A DNA stretch of 64,000 nucleotides from Flavobacterium silvaticum (GCF_012911565.1 NZ_JAAMPU010000103.1:62001-126000), one strand, 5' to 3'; counted from the first letter of the stretch, positions 17,407 through 25,568 are shown. Notes: a model not told the origin generated them from the letters alone. A program made the numbers and translations.

Positions 17407-18036
17407 ATGGATGAACTGGATAAATTAAAAAAAGCATGGAACCGGGACGATGGGTTCACGCAGGTTTCCGAACAGGAAATCTACGGCATGCTGCATAAAA
17501 AATCGTCGTCCATCGTGAAGTGGATCCTGATTGTGAGCATTCTGGAAATCCTGTTCTGGACGGCTTTGAATTTTATCGGGAGCAGCGAAGATTATGTGAT
17601 GGGAAAAGGACACGAAGGCCTGGCGTTTTGCATTGGCCTCATGGAAATCCTGCCTTATGTAGTCACGGTTTTCTTCATTTATCTGTTCTACCGGAATTTC
17701 CGCAGGATTTCAACCACGGCATCGGTAAGACAGCTTATGACCGATATTATCCGCACACGCAAAACGGTCAATTATTATGTATGGTGTAACCTCGCTATGG
17801 TTTTGGCATTGGTCATTATAGGATTCGAACGCGCGTTTGTCATCAATCCGGATGCGGTTGTCCTCAATGAGAAGATGCAGCAGGATGCATCGGTATTCGT
17901 CGTGATCATCGTTTGTATCGCGGTTTGTTCCCTTGTCATCGTGGGCGTTGCGTGGCTGTTTTATAAACTCATATACGGACTCATGCTGCGTCGCCTGATG
18001 GCCAATTACAAAGAACTTGAAAAGATGGATTTATGA
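17407..18036 (+). CDS. Membrane protein, candidate anti-sigma factor
   Basis: 209 aa. A cytoplasmic N-terminus of about 35 residues (MDELDKLKKAWNRDDGFTQV) is followed by four hydrophobic helices, near residues 38-58, 70-97, 120-142 and 155-185. It starts 2 bp after the sigma gene. This position and topology, a cytoplasmic head plus membrane part, fit an anti-sigma factor, but no zinc-binding HxxxCxxC motif is present and I cannot match it to a named anti-sigma family. The function is therefore inferred from context only. Confidence 0.6.
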   Translation: MDELDKLKKAWNRDDGFTQVSEQEIYGMLHKKSSSIVKWILIVSILEILFWTALNFIGSSEDYVMGKGHEGLAFCIGLMEILPYVVTVFFIYLFYRNFRRISTTASVRQLMTDIIRTRKTVNYYVWCNLAMVLALVIIGFERAFVINPDAVVLNEKMQQDASVFVVIIVCIAVCSLVIVGVAWLFYKLIYGLMLRRLMANYKELEKMDL

Positions 18037-18890
18037 TGAAGAAACTGTGGTTATTGTCACTTTTTGTCGCGTCCGTAGTACAATCGCAGCCATTGGAAAA
18101 ATCATTGCTGTGGAAGATTTCGGGCAACGGACTGACCAAGCCTTCGTATTTGTTCGGGACAATACACATGAGCTGTGAGGCGAACATAGACGGCCAACTC
18201 AAAAAAGCCCTCGACGATACCAATCAATTGTATCTGGAACTCGACCTAGACGATTCAGGCATGCAAGCCGGAATGATGCAGCATATGATGATGCCCGACG
18301 GAAAAAAGATGACCGATCTCGCCTCGCCCGAAGACATAAAAATCGTCGATGCTTTCCTCAGGGAAAAAGCCGGGATGGGAGTGGAGATGATGAATACCAT
18401 AAAGCCTGTTTTCGTATCGATGCTCGCCATGCCGCAACTGCTCGATTGTCCGATGAAATCCATTGAACAGGAACTCATGAAGGCAAGCCAGGCGCAGAAC
18501 GAACCTGTTTTCGGGTTGGAAGAAGTGGAAGACCAGATTGCGGCACTTGATGTAATGCCGCTTCAGGAACAGATGGATGAATTGGTCAAAGCGGCCAAAG
18601 GCGAGGATTCGGCAGACGGAAAAGAAGAGATCCGGAACCTGCTTGCCGTATATCTTACGGGGGATATTGAACTGTTGCTCAAACTGACCAAAAATTCCGA
18701 TAGCGCACTGACCTCGAAATACGATAACGACCTGCTCGACAAACGCAATGTAAAATGGATCCCGAAAATTGGAGCGGCGGCTAAAGAGAAACCTACGCTG
18801 TTTGCGGTAGGAGCGGCTCATTTGGCTGGGGACAATGGAGTGATCAGGTTGTTAAGGAAAGCGGGGTTTTCGGTAGAAGCCGTCCGATAA
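18033..18890 (+). CDS. TraB/GumN family protein
   Basis: 285 aa. Signal peptide MMKKLWLLSLFVASVVQSQP. Family marks: an N-terminal LLWKISGNGLTKPSYLFGT followed by IHM, an internal domain rich in acidic residues, and the C-terminal FAVGAAHLAGDNGVIRLL. The GT-H and GAAH positions carry the conserved residues of the Tiki-like metalloprotease fold. Proteolytic activity in bacterial members is not established to my knowledge. The ATG overlaps the stop of the preceding gene (ATGA), so translation is probably coupled in the sigma-factor operon. Periplasmic or outer-envelope location is inferred. Confidence 0.85.
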   Translation: MMKKLWLLSLFVASVVQSQPLEKSLLWKISGNGLTKPSYLFGTIHMSCEANIDGQLKKALDDTNQLYLELDLDDSGMQAGMMQHMMMPDGKKMTDLASPEDIKIVDAFLREKAGMGVEMMNTIKPVFVSMLAMPQLLDCPMKSIEQELMKASQAQNEPVFGLEEVEDQIAALDVMPLQEQMDELVKAAKGEDSADGKEEIRNLLAVYLTGDIELLLKLTKNSDSALTSKYDNDLLDKRNVKWIPKIGAAAKEKPTLFAVGAAHLAGDNGVIRLLRKAGFSVEAVR

Positions 18891-18898
18891 TTATTGGT

Positions 18899-18968
18899 TA
18901 TTTCTATTTTTATTATTTATTCGGATTGCGCGTTGACGTGTAGTAATAAAAAATAAAAAGTAGAAATA
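18899..18968. repeat. AT-rich imperfect inverted repeat after the sigma-factor operon
   Basis: A 23-nt arm beginning TATTTCTATTTTTATT (18899-18921) pairs with the 24-nt arm 18945-18968, with one bulge and one mismatch, around a 23-nt loop. It starts 8 bp after the TraB stop codon. Both arms are nearly all A/T, so it may act as a weak terminator or RNA stabiliser. Confidence 0.4.
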
Positions 18969-19097
18969 AATAATACATACAGTCGTTATCATCAACAGCA
19001 ATCTGTTTATAAAAAACGAAGGCTACCCAAAATGGCCCGTTAAAAAAAGCTGATTTTTGTTCTTTCCGAAATAATGTAAATAACCCAACAAGATTAT

Positions 19098-19817
19098 ATG
19101 CCGTTACTGACTTTATTGCTTCAAGCTGAAACTGTCCAGGACACTATCGCCGCCGCCAACACTGCCGCCGCTACGACAACCGCTGCCGTAACCGAGAAAG
19201 TTTCCTACCTGGAATTCGTCCTCAAAGGCGGAGCGATGATCTATCCTTTGATCTTATTGCTGTTCTTTTGCATCTACGTGATAATCGAACGCGCCATGAC
19301 GATCCGCAAGCTAAGCAAACAAGATGCAAACCTGCTCAATGAAGTCAGGAGTCAATTGCGTGCCGGACGTATCGAAAATGCGGCTTTGGTATGTGCCCGT
19401 GAAGGCAACTCGAGTGCAGCCATCTTAAAAGCCGGGATCCAGACTATCGGACGCCCGATTTCGGAGATAGAATCCGTCATGGAAAAAACGGCGAATATCG
19501 AGATTGCCAAAATGGAAAAAGGGCTCGGGTATTTAGGGCTTATTTCAGGAGTTGCTCCAATCCTTGGGTTCATTGGGACGATTGCCGGGGTTATCAAGAT
19601 CTTCCATTCGATTTCCACTACGGGTAATTTGAATATCCAGACTATTTCCGGCGGTTTGTATGAAAAGATGATTTCATCGGGAGCCGGACTTGTAGTAGGG
19701 GTAATCGCGTATTCCGGCTATCATCTGTACAACATGATGATCGATTCGTATACGGTCAAAGCCGAAGCCCAGACACTTGAACTCATTAACATAATCCAGT
19801 CTCCAGATGGCAATTAA
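19098..19817 (+). CDS. exbB: MotA/TolQ/ExbB proton channel family protein
   Basis: 239 aa. Forms the proton-conducting ring that energises TonB (or Tol) at the inner membrane. An Ala/Thr-rich N-terminal stretch is followed by helix 1 (MIYPLILLLFFCIYVIIERA). The cytoplasmic part comes next, then the conserved GLGYLGLISGVAPILGFIGT, and a last helix (SSGAGLVVGVIAYSGYHLYN). The exbD gene overlaps its end by 11 bp. The pair lacks tolA/tolB/pal neighbours, which favours ExbB over TolQ. No tonB gene is in the window. Confidence 0.9.
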   Translation: MPLLTLLLQAETVQDTIAAANTAAATTTAAVTEKVSYLEFVLKGGAMIYPLILLLFFCIYVIIERAMTIRKLSKQDANLLNEVRSQLRAGRIENAALVCAREGNSSAAILKAGIQTIGRPISEIESVMEKTANIEIAKMEKGLGYLGLISGVAPILGFIGTIAGVIKIFHSISTTGNLNIQTISGGLYEKMISSGAGLVVGVIAYSGYHLYNMMIDSYTVKAEAQTLELINIIQSPDGN

Positions 19818-20199
19818 AAGAAAAAGGCGTTTCCATCCGGAGTTGTTTTCGGCTTCGATGAGCGACATCATGTTCTTTTTGTTTTTGTTCTTCCTGATCA
19901 TATCGACGCTTGCAAACCCTAACGTGATCAAGTTGACGCTTCCTAAAGCCGATTCGAACGAAACGACCAAAAAAGACCATTTGAGCTTGTCGGTTACGCC
20001 GGAACGAGAGTACTTCCTCAACCAGGATCCGGTGGATTTCGCGAATATCGAAACCGAACTCGCGGCCCGTACGGCGGCATCGGCAGATAAAACCGTAGTC
20101 ATTAGGATCCCGGCCGATCTTCAGGTGCAGGATTTGGTAGATTTGATGCAGATTGGTGTCAAGCTCCGATTGAACTTCGTAATTGCGACGGCAAAATAA
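19807..20199 (+). CDS. exbD: ExbD/TolR family biopolymer transport protein
   Basis: 130 aa. One N-terminal helix (MSDIMFFLFLFFLIISTLAN) with the essential Asp at its start, then a periplasmic domain. It overlaps exbB by 11 bp and should be translated with it. It works with ExbB to pass proton-motive force to a TonB protein. The length is normal for the family. The 250 bp that follow before nrnA contain no gene I can support. Confidence 0.9.
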   Translation: MAIKRKRRFHPELFSASMSDIMFFLFLFFLIISTLANPNVIKLTLPKADSNETTKKDHLSLSVTPEREYFLNQDPVDFANIETELAARTAASADKTVVIRIPADLQVQDLVDLMQIGVKLRLNFVIATAK

Positions 20200-20449
20200 T
20201 ACTGAGGCGCACTATAGCTTCGTGACGTGCTGTGGGATGTATGGTTTTGTCTTGGTTTATCAGTGAAATCAGGCACTTTTTAGTCAAGGCAAACGGTAGT
20301 TCGCTATCAGGCTCTTGTTGATGGATTATCTGCAAAACAGCAGCAGCCTGAGCTGACATTGGCGGGGCTTTCAGTCGCCGGATTTTCGCTTTCACAATGA
20401 TATATTAAAGGGCTGTCAGATAATCCAAAATAGTGTAAATTCGCAGCCT

Positions 20450-21454
20450 ATGACCGAATTGGAATACCAGGAAATCAACGCGCTGCTAGCCGTTCCTAAA
20501 AAAATTGCCATTATCCCACACCGCTCGCCAGATGGTGACGCCATGGGTTCCACGCTTGCCATGTATCATTTCCTGAACAAACTGGGGCACGATGCTTTTG
20601 TCGTGGCCCCGAACGAGTTTCCTGATTTCCTGGCGTGGCTGCCCGGAAGTTCATCTGTCCTGATTTTTGAAAAGAACAAGGAATCGGTAGCGGCAGAACT
20701 GGAAAAAGCCGATATCGTATTTACGCTTGATTTCAATGCACTGCACCGTACCGGTGAAATGGAACATACGCTGGCCCGTCTGAAAGCACTTTTTATTATG
20801 ATCGATCATCATCAATGGCCGAATGATTATGCAAAGTATACGTATTCCGACACGAATTTTGGCTCTACGTGTGAAATGGTGTATCATTTTATTAGCGGAC
20901 TTAACCGACACGATGTGCTCGATACGACTATCGCTACCTGTATTTATTGCGGTATCGTAACGGATTCCGGATCGTTCCGCTTTCCATCGGTCACAAGCAA
21001 TACACATAGGATAGTAGCCCACCTGATTGACCTCGGCGTGCAGAATGGTCAGGTACATTCCGATATTTACGACAGCAATTCATTCGAAAGCCGTCAGCTT
21101 CTTGGAAAGGCATTGGTGAACCTGGTGCTTTTACCCGGAGGAAAAGCAGCTTATATCACACTCACGCAGTCCGAACTTGATCAGTATCACTACATGAAAG
21201 GCGATACGGAAGGCATAGTCAATTACGGCCTCAGTATCAAAGGTGTCCAATTTGCGGCCATTTTCATCGAGAACCGCGACGAAGGATTGATAAAGGCATC
21301 GTTCCGTTCCAAAGGCGATTTTGATGTGAATGTTTTTGCGCGCAATCATTTCAACGGAGGCGGACACGTCAATGCGGCCGGAGGAAAGTCTCACGAAACC
21401 ATGAGTGAAACCGTGCATAAGTTTGTCGGTCTCGTATCACAATTATCTTTGTAA
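20450..21454 (+). CDS. nrnA: DHH/DHHA1 phosphoesterase, NrnA-type oligoribonuclease/pAp phosphatase
   Basis: 334 aa. Degrades nano-RNAs and/or dephosphorylates 3',5'-pAp in the cytoplasm. Motifs: IIPHRSPDGDAMGSTLAM (motif I), VFTLDFNALHR (II), FIMIDHHQWP (the DHH signature) and a C-terminal DHHA1 substrate-binding GGGHVNAAGG. Length and motif order match NrnA. TAAATTCG at 20436-20443 resembles a -7 element 6 bp before the ATG. gldI starts 1 bp after the stop. Confidence 0.9.
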   Translation: MTELEYQEINALLAVPKKIAIIPHRSPDGDAMGSTLAMYHFLNKLGHDAFVVAPNEFPDFLAWLPGSSSVLIFEKNKESVAAELEKADIVFTLDFNALHRTGEMEHTLARLKALFIMIDHHQWPNDYAKYTYSDTNFGSTCEMVYHFISGLNRHDVLDTTIATCIYCGIVTDSGSFRFPSVTSNTHRIVAHLIDLGVQNGQVHSDIYDSNSFESRQLLGKALVNLVLLPGGKAAYITLTQSELDQYHYMKGDTEGIVNYGLSIKGVQFAAIFIENRDEGLIKASFRSKGDFDVNVFARNHFNGGGHVNAAGGKSHETMSETVHKFVGLVSQLSL

Positions 21455-21455
21455 A

Positions 21456-22025
21456 ATGAAAATCAAACTACATATCGTCTGTGTCCTTTCGCTCGGTTTA
21501 TTGGTTATGAACTGCGGAAATCCACAACCGCGCAGGCCGGTTTCACGTTCGGAAGGGACTTTTATGAAAGAATCGATAGAACGCAATAAAAAACTTGTTG
21601 CGGGTGAAGAGGACAAAATCGATTCCATCATCAAAAGCGATCCGAACCAAAAATACCTGGCCTCGAACAAAGGGTATTGGTATACGTACATAACACGTAA
21701 TACGAAGGATACCTTGACGCCTAAAAAAGGAGATGTCGCGTATTTCGATTATGAATTGTCCGACCTTGACGGCAATGTGATCTATACACAGCTTGAACTC
21801 CGTCCGCAGGAATACCATGTAGACAAGGAGCAGGAAACCATGATGGGATTGCGCCATGGAATCAAACTCATGCGTAAGAATGAAACAGTCAAGTTTCTGT
21901 TTCCGTCGCATATGGGATACGGATATCGCGGCGACCACAGACGCATCGGCCACAACGAACCATTGATTTGCGTATTGACGCTCAACGATTTCAAACCGGA
22001 ACAAACCAAAACAACTACAGAATAA
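21456..22025 (+). CDS. gldI: Gliding-motility lipoprotein GldI, FKBP-type peptidyl-prolyl isomerase
   Basis: 189 aa. Lipoprotein signal MKIKLHIVCVLSLGLLVMNC; the ATG at 21456 is used because an upstream in-frame ATG (21405) lies inside nrnA. The mature part has an FKBP fold near residues 90-180 (KKGDVAYFDYELSDLDGN, then SHMGYGYRGDHRRIGHN). GldI is required for gliding and T9SS function in F. johnsoniae and is thought to fold envelope proteins. The FKBP FDS motif carrying the active-site Asp is replaced by IYT, and the VIPGW position reads MMGLR. The two dual immunophilins downstream keep FDS and IPGF/IAGF. It sits 2 bp before the 22028 gene. Confidence 0.85.
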   Translation: MKIKLHIVCVLSLGLLVMNCGNPQPRRPVSRSEGTFMKESIERNKKLVAGEEDKIDSIIKSDPNQKYLASNKGYWYTYITRNTKDTLTPKKGDVAYFDYELSDLDGNVIYTQLELRPQEYHVDKEQETMMGLRHGIKLMRKNETVKFLFPSHMGYGYRGDHRRIGHNEPLICVLTLNDFKPEQTKTTTE

Positions 22026-22027
22026 GG

Positions 22028-23089
22028 ATGAAACTAAAAGTAATGATACTTCTCGCCATTGGGGTGATGCTGACGGGATGTAAGAAAACAGAAGAGACAA
22101 GCGATCTCACCGATGGCCTGTACGCCGTGATAGAAACGCCAAAAGGCCCGATTACGGTACAGCTTGAATATAAGAAAACGCCTGTCACCGTAGCCAATTT
22201 TGTGACGCTTGCCGAGGGGAAAAACAAATACGTCCTTGAGAAATATCGTGACAAGCCTTTTTACGACAACCTCAAATGGCATAGGGTTTTGGCCAATTTC
22301 ATGATACAGGGAGGCGATCCCGAAGGAACCGGTTCAGGAGATACAGGCTACAAATTCAAGGATGAGTTTACCGATCTTAAACACGACAAGCCAGGTATCA
22401 TTTCCATGGCGAACTCAGGGCCCGGAACAAACAGCAGCCAGTTTTTCATTACTCATGTGCCTACGCCTTGGCTCGACGGAAAGCACACCGCTTTTGGCCA
22501 TGTCGTAAAAGGACAGGAAGTCGTGGACCAGATTGCACAGGATGATCCCATACAGTCGGTTAAGATAATCCGCGTGGGTGCCGATGCCAAGAAATTCGAT
22601 GCGGTCAAGACTTTCGACGATTATTTTTCGGCCGATATCGCCAAACGCAAAAACAAAATGGATAGTTATGCGGCATTGCGGGCTAAGGCAACCAAATTGC
22701 CGTCAGGGCTTGAATATCTGATTGTCTCCAAAGGTTCGGGGGAAAAGCCGAAGCCTAAAGAAGCGGTCGCCATGAACTATGTCGGATACCTTGAAAATGG
22801 AAGTTTGTTCGACAGTAATATTGCCGATGCCGTCAAAGAATTCGATATGTACAATCCGGAAGTTGCGGCACAAGGCGGTTATTCGCCGGTGTCTTTCCCT
22901 TACGGACAACAAATGATACCGGGTTTTACAGAAGGCCTTAGCCTGATGGGTTATGGAGATAAGGCGGTGCTCTTCATTCCGTCAGGTCTGGGTTATGGGC
23001 CTGAAGGGCGAGGCGGTGTCATTCCTCCGAATTCGAATCTTATCTTCGAAGTGGAACTCGTAAAAGTACCTGGCCCGAAAACCAAATAA
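22028..23089 (+). CDS. Dual-family immunophilin lipoprotein: cyclophilin plus FKBP
   Basis: 353 aa. SPII signal MKLKVMILLAIGVMLTGC, so it should be lipid-anchored in the envelope. Residues about 35-190 are a cyclophilin: WHRVLANFMIQGGDP with the catalytic Arg, SSQFFIT, and PWLDGKHTAFG. Residues about 250-350 are an FKBP domain: MNYVGYLENGSLFDS, MIPGFTEGL, LGYGPEGRGGVIPPNSNL. Both active sites look intact. Fused cyclophilin-FKBP proteins are known from Flavobacterium. The start at 22028 is the signal-peptide ATG, 2 bp after gldI. It probably helps fold exported proteins with its two neighbours. Confidence 0.9.
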   Translation: MKLKVMILLAIGVMLTGCKKTEETSDLTDGLYAVIETPKGPITVQLEYKKTPVTVANFVTLAEGKNKYVLEKYRDKPFYDNLKWHRVLANFMIQGGDPEGTGSGDTGYKFKDEFTDLKHDKPGIISMANSGPGTNSSQFFITHVPTPWLDGKHTAFGHVVKGQEVVDQIAQDDPIQSVKIIRVGADAKKFDAVKTFDDYFSADIAKRKNKMDSYAALRAKATKLPSGLEYLIVSKGSGEKPKPKEAVAMNYVGYLENGSLFDSNIADAVKEFDMYNPEVAAQGGYSPVSFPYGQQMIPGFTEGLSLMGYGDKAVLFIPSGLGYGPEGRGGVIPPNSNLIFEVELVKVPGPKTK

Positions 23090-23142
23090 TCAATAAACGC
23101 AAAGTCAAATCAACGTATAAATACATAAACAAAAATCAACAA

Positions 23143-24291
23143 ATGAAACTAAAAGCTCTTTTTTTGCTGATGCTCGGAGTGGCAACCATGAACGGGCAAG
23201 CCAAGAAAACAACTGCTGCCAAAAAACCTGCTGCGACAACGTCGGCCGCTGCATCTGAAGGTATTTTTGCCGAAATGGAAACCTCAAAAGGAAAAATCCT
23301 GCTTCAGCTCGAGTACAAAGCAACACCTGTGACGGTAGCTAACTTTGTGTCTTTGGCCGAAGGGACAAATCCGCAGGTATCGGCACAATATAAAGGAAAG
23401 AAGTTCTATGACGGGCTTAAATTCCATCGTGTCATCAAGGACTTCATGATCCAGGGAGGCGATCCATTAGGGTCCGGACAAGGCGATCCGGGTTATAAAT
23501 TCAAAGATGAAATCACCGATGCCAAGTTTGACAAGGCTGGAATCCTCGCCATGGCCAATGCGGGTCCGGGAACAAACGGAAGCCAGTTTTTCATCACTCA
23601 TAAAGACACACCCTGGCTTAATGGAAAGCATACTATTTTTGGGTATGTCATCACCGGACAGGATGTCGTGAATGCGATTGCGCAGGATGATCAAATCCTT
23701 AAAGTGACTATCATCCGCAAAGGTGCCGATGCCAAGAAATTCGATGCCGCAAAAGTATTCGGCGATTATTTCGCAAACAAATCGGTAGAGGAAAAAGCAA
23801 AAATGGAAGCTGACGCAGCTGCCAAAAAAGTAGCAGATGAAAAACTTGCTGCCGCTGCCGCCGTCAAAAAGCCATATCTCGACAAACAGAAAGCTGCCGG
23901 AACCGCTACGCCTTCGGGTGTTGTATTTACGGTCATCAAAGGCGGAGGCGCAAAACCAGCCGATGGAACCGTAGTAAACTTGTACTACGCCGGATATCTT
24001 GAGAATGGAACGCTATTCGATAGTAATATCATAGATGTTTCCAAAGAATACGGAAAGTTTGACCAGCGTCGTTTGGACGGACATGGTTACGACCCGATTC
24101 CGTTCACGATTGGTTCACAAGGCAAGATGATTGCAGGTTTTACCGAAGCATTGTCACACATGGGTTTCAATGATAAAATCATCGCTTTCCTTCCGGCCAG
24201 CCAGGCATATGGGGAACGCGGTGCCGGAGGAGTCATTCCGCCGAATGCGAATATCATTTTTGAGATCGAGATGCTTGAGAAGAAGCCTTGA
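23143..24291 (+). CDS. Second dual-family immunophilin (cyclophilin plus FKBP), exported
   Basis: 382 aa, a tandem paralogue of the 22028 product. The signal peptide MKLKALFLLMLGVATMNGQA lacks a lipobox cysteine, so this copy should be soluble in the periplasm or surface-released rather than lipidated. An Ala/Lys/Thr-rich linker follows. The cyclophilin part has FHRVIKDFMIQGGDP, GSQFFITHKDTPWLNGKH. An Ala-rich linker with a charged helix (EEKAKMEADAAAKKVADEK) leads into the FKBP part with NLYYAGYLENGTLFDS, MIAGFTEAL and GERGAGGVIPPNAN. The 53-bp gap to the first copy suggests one transcript from nrnA to the terminator at 24309. Confidence 0.9.
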   Translation: MKLKALFLLMLGVATMNGQAKKTTAAKKPAATTSAAASEGIFAEMETSKGKILLQLEYKATPVTVANFVSLAEGTNPQVSAQYKGKKFYDGLKFHRVIKDFMIQGGDPLGSGQGDPGYKFKDEITDAKFDKAGILAMANAGPGTNGSQFFITHKDTPWLNGKHTIFGYVITGQDVVNAIAQDDQILKVTIIRKGADAKKFDAAKVFGDYFANKSVEEKAKMEADAAAKKVADEKLAAAAAVKKPYLDKQKAAGTATPSGVVFTVIKGGGAKPADGTVVNLYYAGYLENGTLFDSNIIDVSKEYGKFDQRRLDGHGYDPIPFTIGSQGKMIAGFTEALSHMGFNDKIIAFLPASQAYGERGAGGVIPPNANIIFEIEMLEKKP

Positions 24292-24308
24292 TAGCATTCA
24301 AAATAATA

Positions 24309-24339
24309 AAAAACTCCCGCTTAAAACGGGAGTTTTTTT
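24309..24339 (+). terminator. Intrinsic terminator of the nrnA-gldI-immunophilin unit
   Basis: AAACTCCCG (24311-24319) and CGGGAGTTT (24327-24335) enclose a 7-nt loop; seven T end the structure. It lies about 20 bp after the stop codon. Confidence 0.88.
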
Positions 24340-24367
24340 ATTTTCAAAATCGTCGGCCGAGACTGAC

Positions 24368-24616
24368 TTATTCCAAATTTCTCTCAGTAGCCAATCTTTT
24401 CAATTCGTTGCTTTTGACTTTATTCCTGCCTGCAATGGGTACATAAATCAACGGAAGGAAAGTCAATAGGCCAAAACCATTTTTGATAGTGCTGTATAGG
24501 CCAATGCCAATCAAAAGACCAATTAGCACGGCATCAAAAATAGCGGTGGATTTGCTTTTTTTCAGTTCTTGCAATACTTCTTCGTCTGTCAATCTGACGA
24601 GATCTTTTTTATTCAT
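24368..24616 (-). CDS. Small hypothetical membrane protein, 82 aa
   Basis: Hydrophilic N-terminus (MNKKDLVRLTDEEVLQELKK), then two hydrophobic helices (FDAVLIGLLIGIGLYS and GLLTFLPLIYVPIAG), then a basic tail rich in Lys, Asn and Arg. The pattern and codon use support a real gene. I recognise no family. It lies 57 bp downstream of the 25108-24674 gene on the same strand and may be cotranscribed. Confidence 0.6.
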   Translation of the reverse strand: MNKKDLVRLTDEEVLQELKKSKSTAIFDAVLIGLLIGIGLYSTIKNGFGLLTFLPLIYVPIAGRNKVKSNELKRLATERNLE

Positions 24617-24673
24617 TCGGGATATGTATGATGGGGTTCTTTTTTCAAATTAAATATTCGGACAATTTATTTA

Positions 24674-25108
24674 TCACAGCTTCGCCGCCCAGACAAATTC
24701 ATCCCTTTCGATCACGGCTCCCAATTCCACTTTTACGATTACCCCGAACTCTTCCACGAGCATCAGCCAGTTGTCTTCGTTAAAGTGATTCTGTATACCT
24801 TCTTCCCATTCGGATTCCCAGGCCCGGAATTGTTTCTGGGGTAATTCATGTATAAGGTCAGCTGCGGATTTTCCTATAACGGGAATGCCTGATACTGTAG
24901 TTGCAATAGAACTGCTCACTACATATCCCAATCGGAAAGCTTCGTCCTCGTAAAAAGTAAGCGCCAGTTTTTGGCGGTTATACAGCCATATTTGGTTTTT
25001 GTCTTCGTCCGTGTATTTTCTGTCGGGATTGCCTAACAATGATTCTACCGTGGTTCGTATCATTCCAAAACGCAAATCGCCTATTCCTTTTTTGACCAGT
25101 AATTCCAT
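24674..25108 (-). CDS. Hypothetical cytoplasmic protein, 144 aa
   Basis: No signal peptide or membrane segment. It begins MELLVKKGIGDLRFGMIR and is acidic overall, with aromatic residues spread along the length. The start (GIGDLRFGM, then LLGNPDRKY) looks like the beginning of small uncharacterised proteins that resemble SMI1/KNR4-type or polymorphic-toxin immunity proteins, but the resemblance is weak and no toxin gene is nearby. Function unassigned. Confidence 0.55.
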   Translation of the reverse strand: MELLVKKGIGDLRFGMIRTTVESLLGNPDRKYTDEDKNQIWLYNRQKLALTFYEDEAFRLGYVVSSSIATTVSGIPVIGKSAADLIHELPQKQFRAWESEWEEGIQNHFNEDNWLMLVEEFGVIVKVELGAVIERDEFVWAAKL

Positions 25109-25290
25109 TAATAGTTGGGTTGAAAATTTATGAGGGAAATTAAAAAATAAAAAGTTGATGTTATGTAGCTATCTTTTGGCCCTATGCCACAAACCAAGTT
25201 CGGGCATATATCGTATAAAAAAATACAAATACCATGATTCAGGATAAAGCCATACGTATTTTCCAAAAATAGTTTATCTGTAATGCAGGA

Positions 25291-25328
25291 CAGCCCGAGG
25301 TCATTGAATTGGCCCGGGCTGTTTTTTT
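25291..25328 (+). terminator. Orphan plus-strand intrinsic terminator
   Basis: CAGCCCG (25291-25297) and CGGGCTG (25315-25321) form a 7-bp stem with a 17-nt loop and are followed by seven T (25322-25328). On the minus strand no T-run follows. The flanking genes, 24674-25108 and 25342-25494, are both on the minus strand, so no known plus-strand gene ends here. It may end a small RNA. The only short plus-strand frame in the gap is a 12-codon one at 25233. Confidence 0.65.
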
Positions 25329-25341
25329 GTCTGATTATGAT

Positions 25342-25494
25342 TTATAGCCCTTTATTTGGGTTCGGAAATCCAGCTGCTTCTTTAAAGCCTTTTCTTTTTC
25401 CGAGAATGTATCCAGCCATAAATAGCCCGGCTAGGACCGGACCTGCGCTGACGGCAAAAATTATGATCCACTCCATTGCTCCAATCTGTTCCAT
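25342..25494 (-). CDS. 50-aa single-helix membrane microprotein
   Basis: A short minus-strand gene with start ATG at 25494. It encodes MEQIGAMEWIIIFAVSAG followed by a hydrophobic helix (PVLAGLFMAGYILGK), a basic patch RKKGFKEAA-like (RKGFKEAAG) and a polar end NPNKGL. One transmembrane helix with positive residues after it suggests an N-out/C-in orientation. A 79-codon frame on the opposite strand over the same bases is its shadow. Function unknown. It lies 74 bp after the end of purM. Confidence 0.55.
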   Translation of the reverse strand: MEQIGAMEWIIIFAVSAGPVLAGLFMAGYILGKRKGFKEAAGFPNPNKGL

Positions 25495-25568
25495 AATTTA
25501 CGATTTAGTTATCTGGTTTTAAAAATAAAAAATATACAAACCAATAGTCTGGGAATAGCAGAAAGAAA

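Noticed and set aside
20159..20395. 78-codon minus-strand frame (GTG start) between exbD and nrnA
   Set aside because: It overlaps exbD by 41 bp, starts at GTG, and its translation shows no signal, helix pattern or family resemblance; probably chance.
24674..25108. Immunity gene of a polymorphic toxin system
   Set aside because: Only a vague resemblance at the N-terminus, and no toxin, Rhs or VgrG-like gene is nearby.
25283..25522. 79-codon plus-strand frame
   Set aside because: It is the reverse of the 50-aa minus-strand membrane protein and crosses the orphan terminator.
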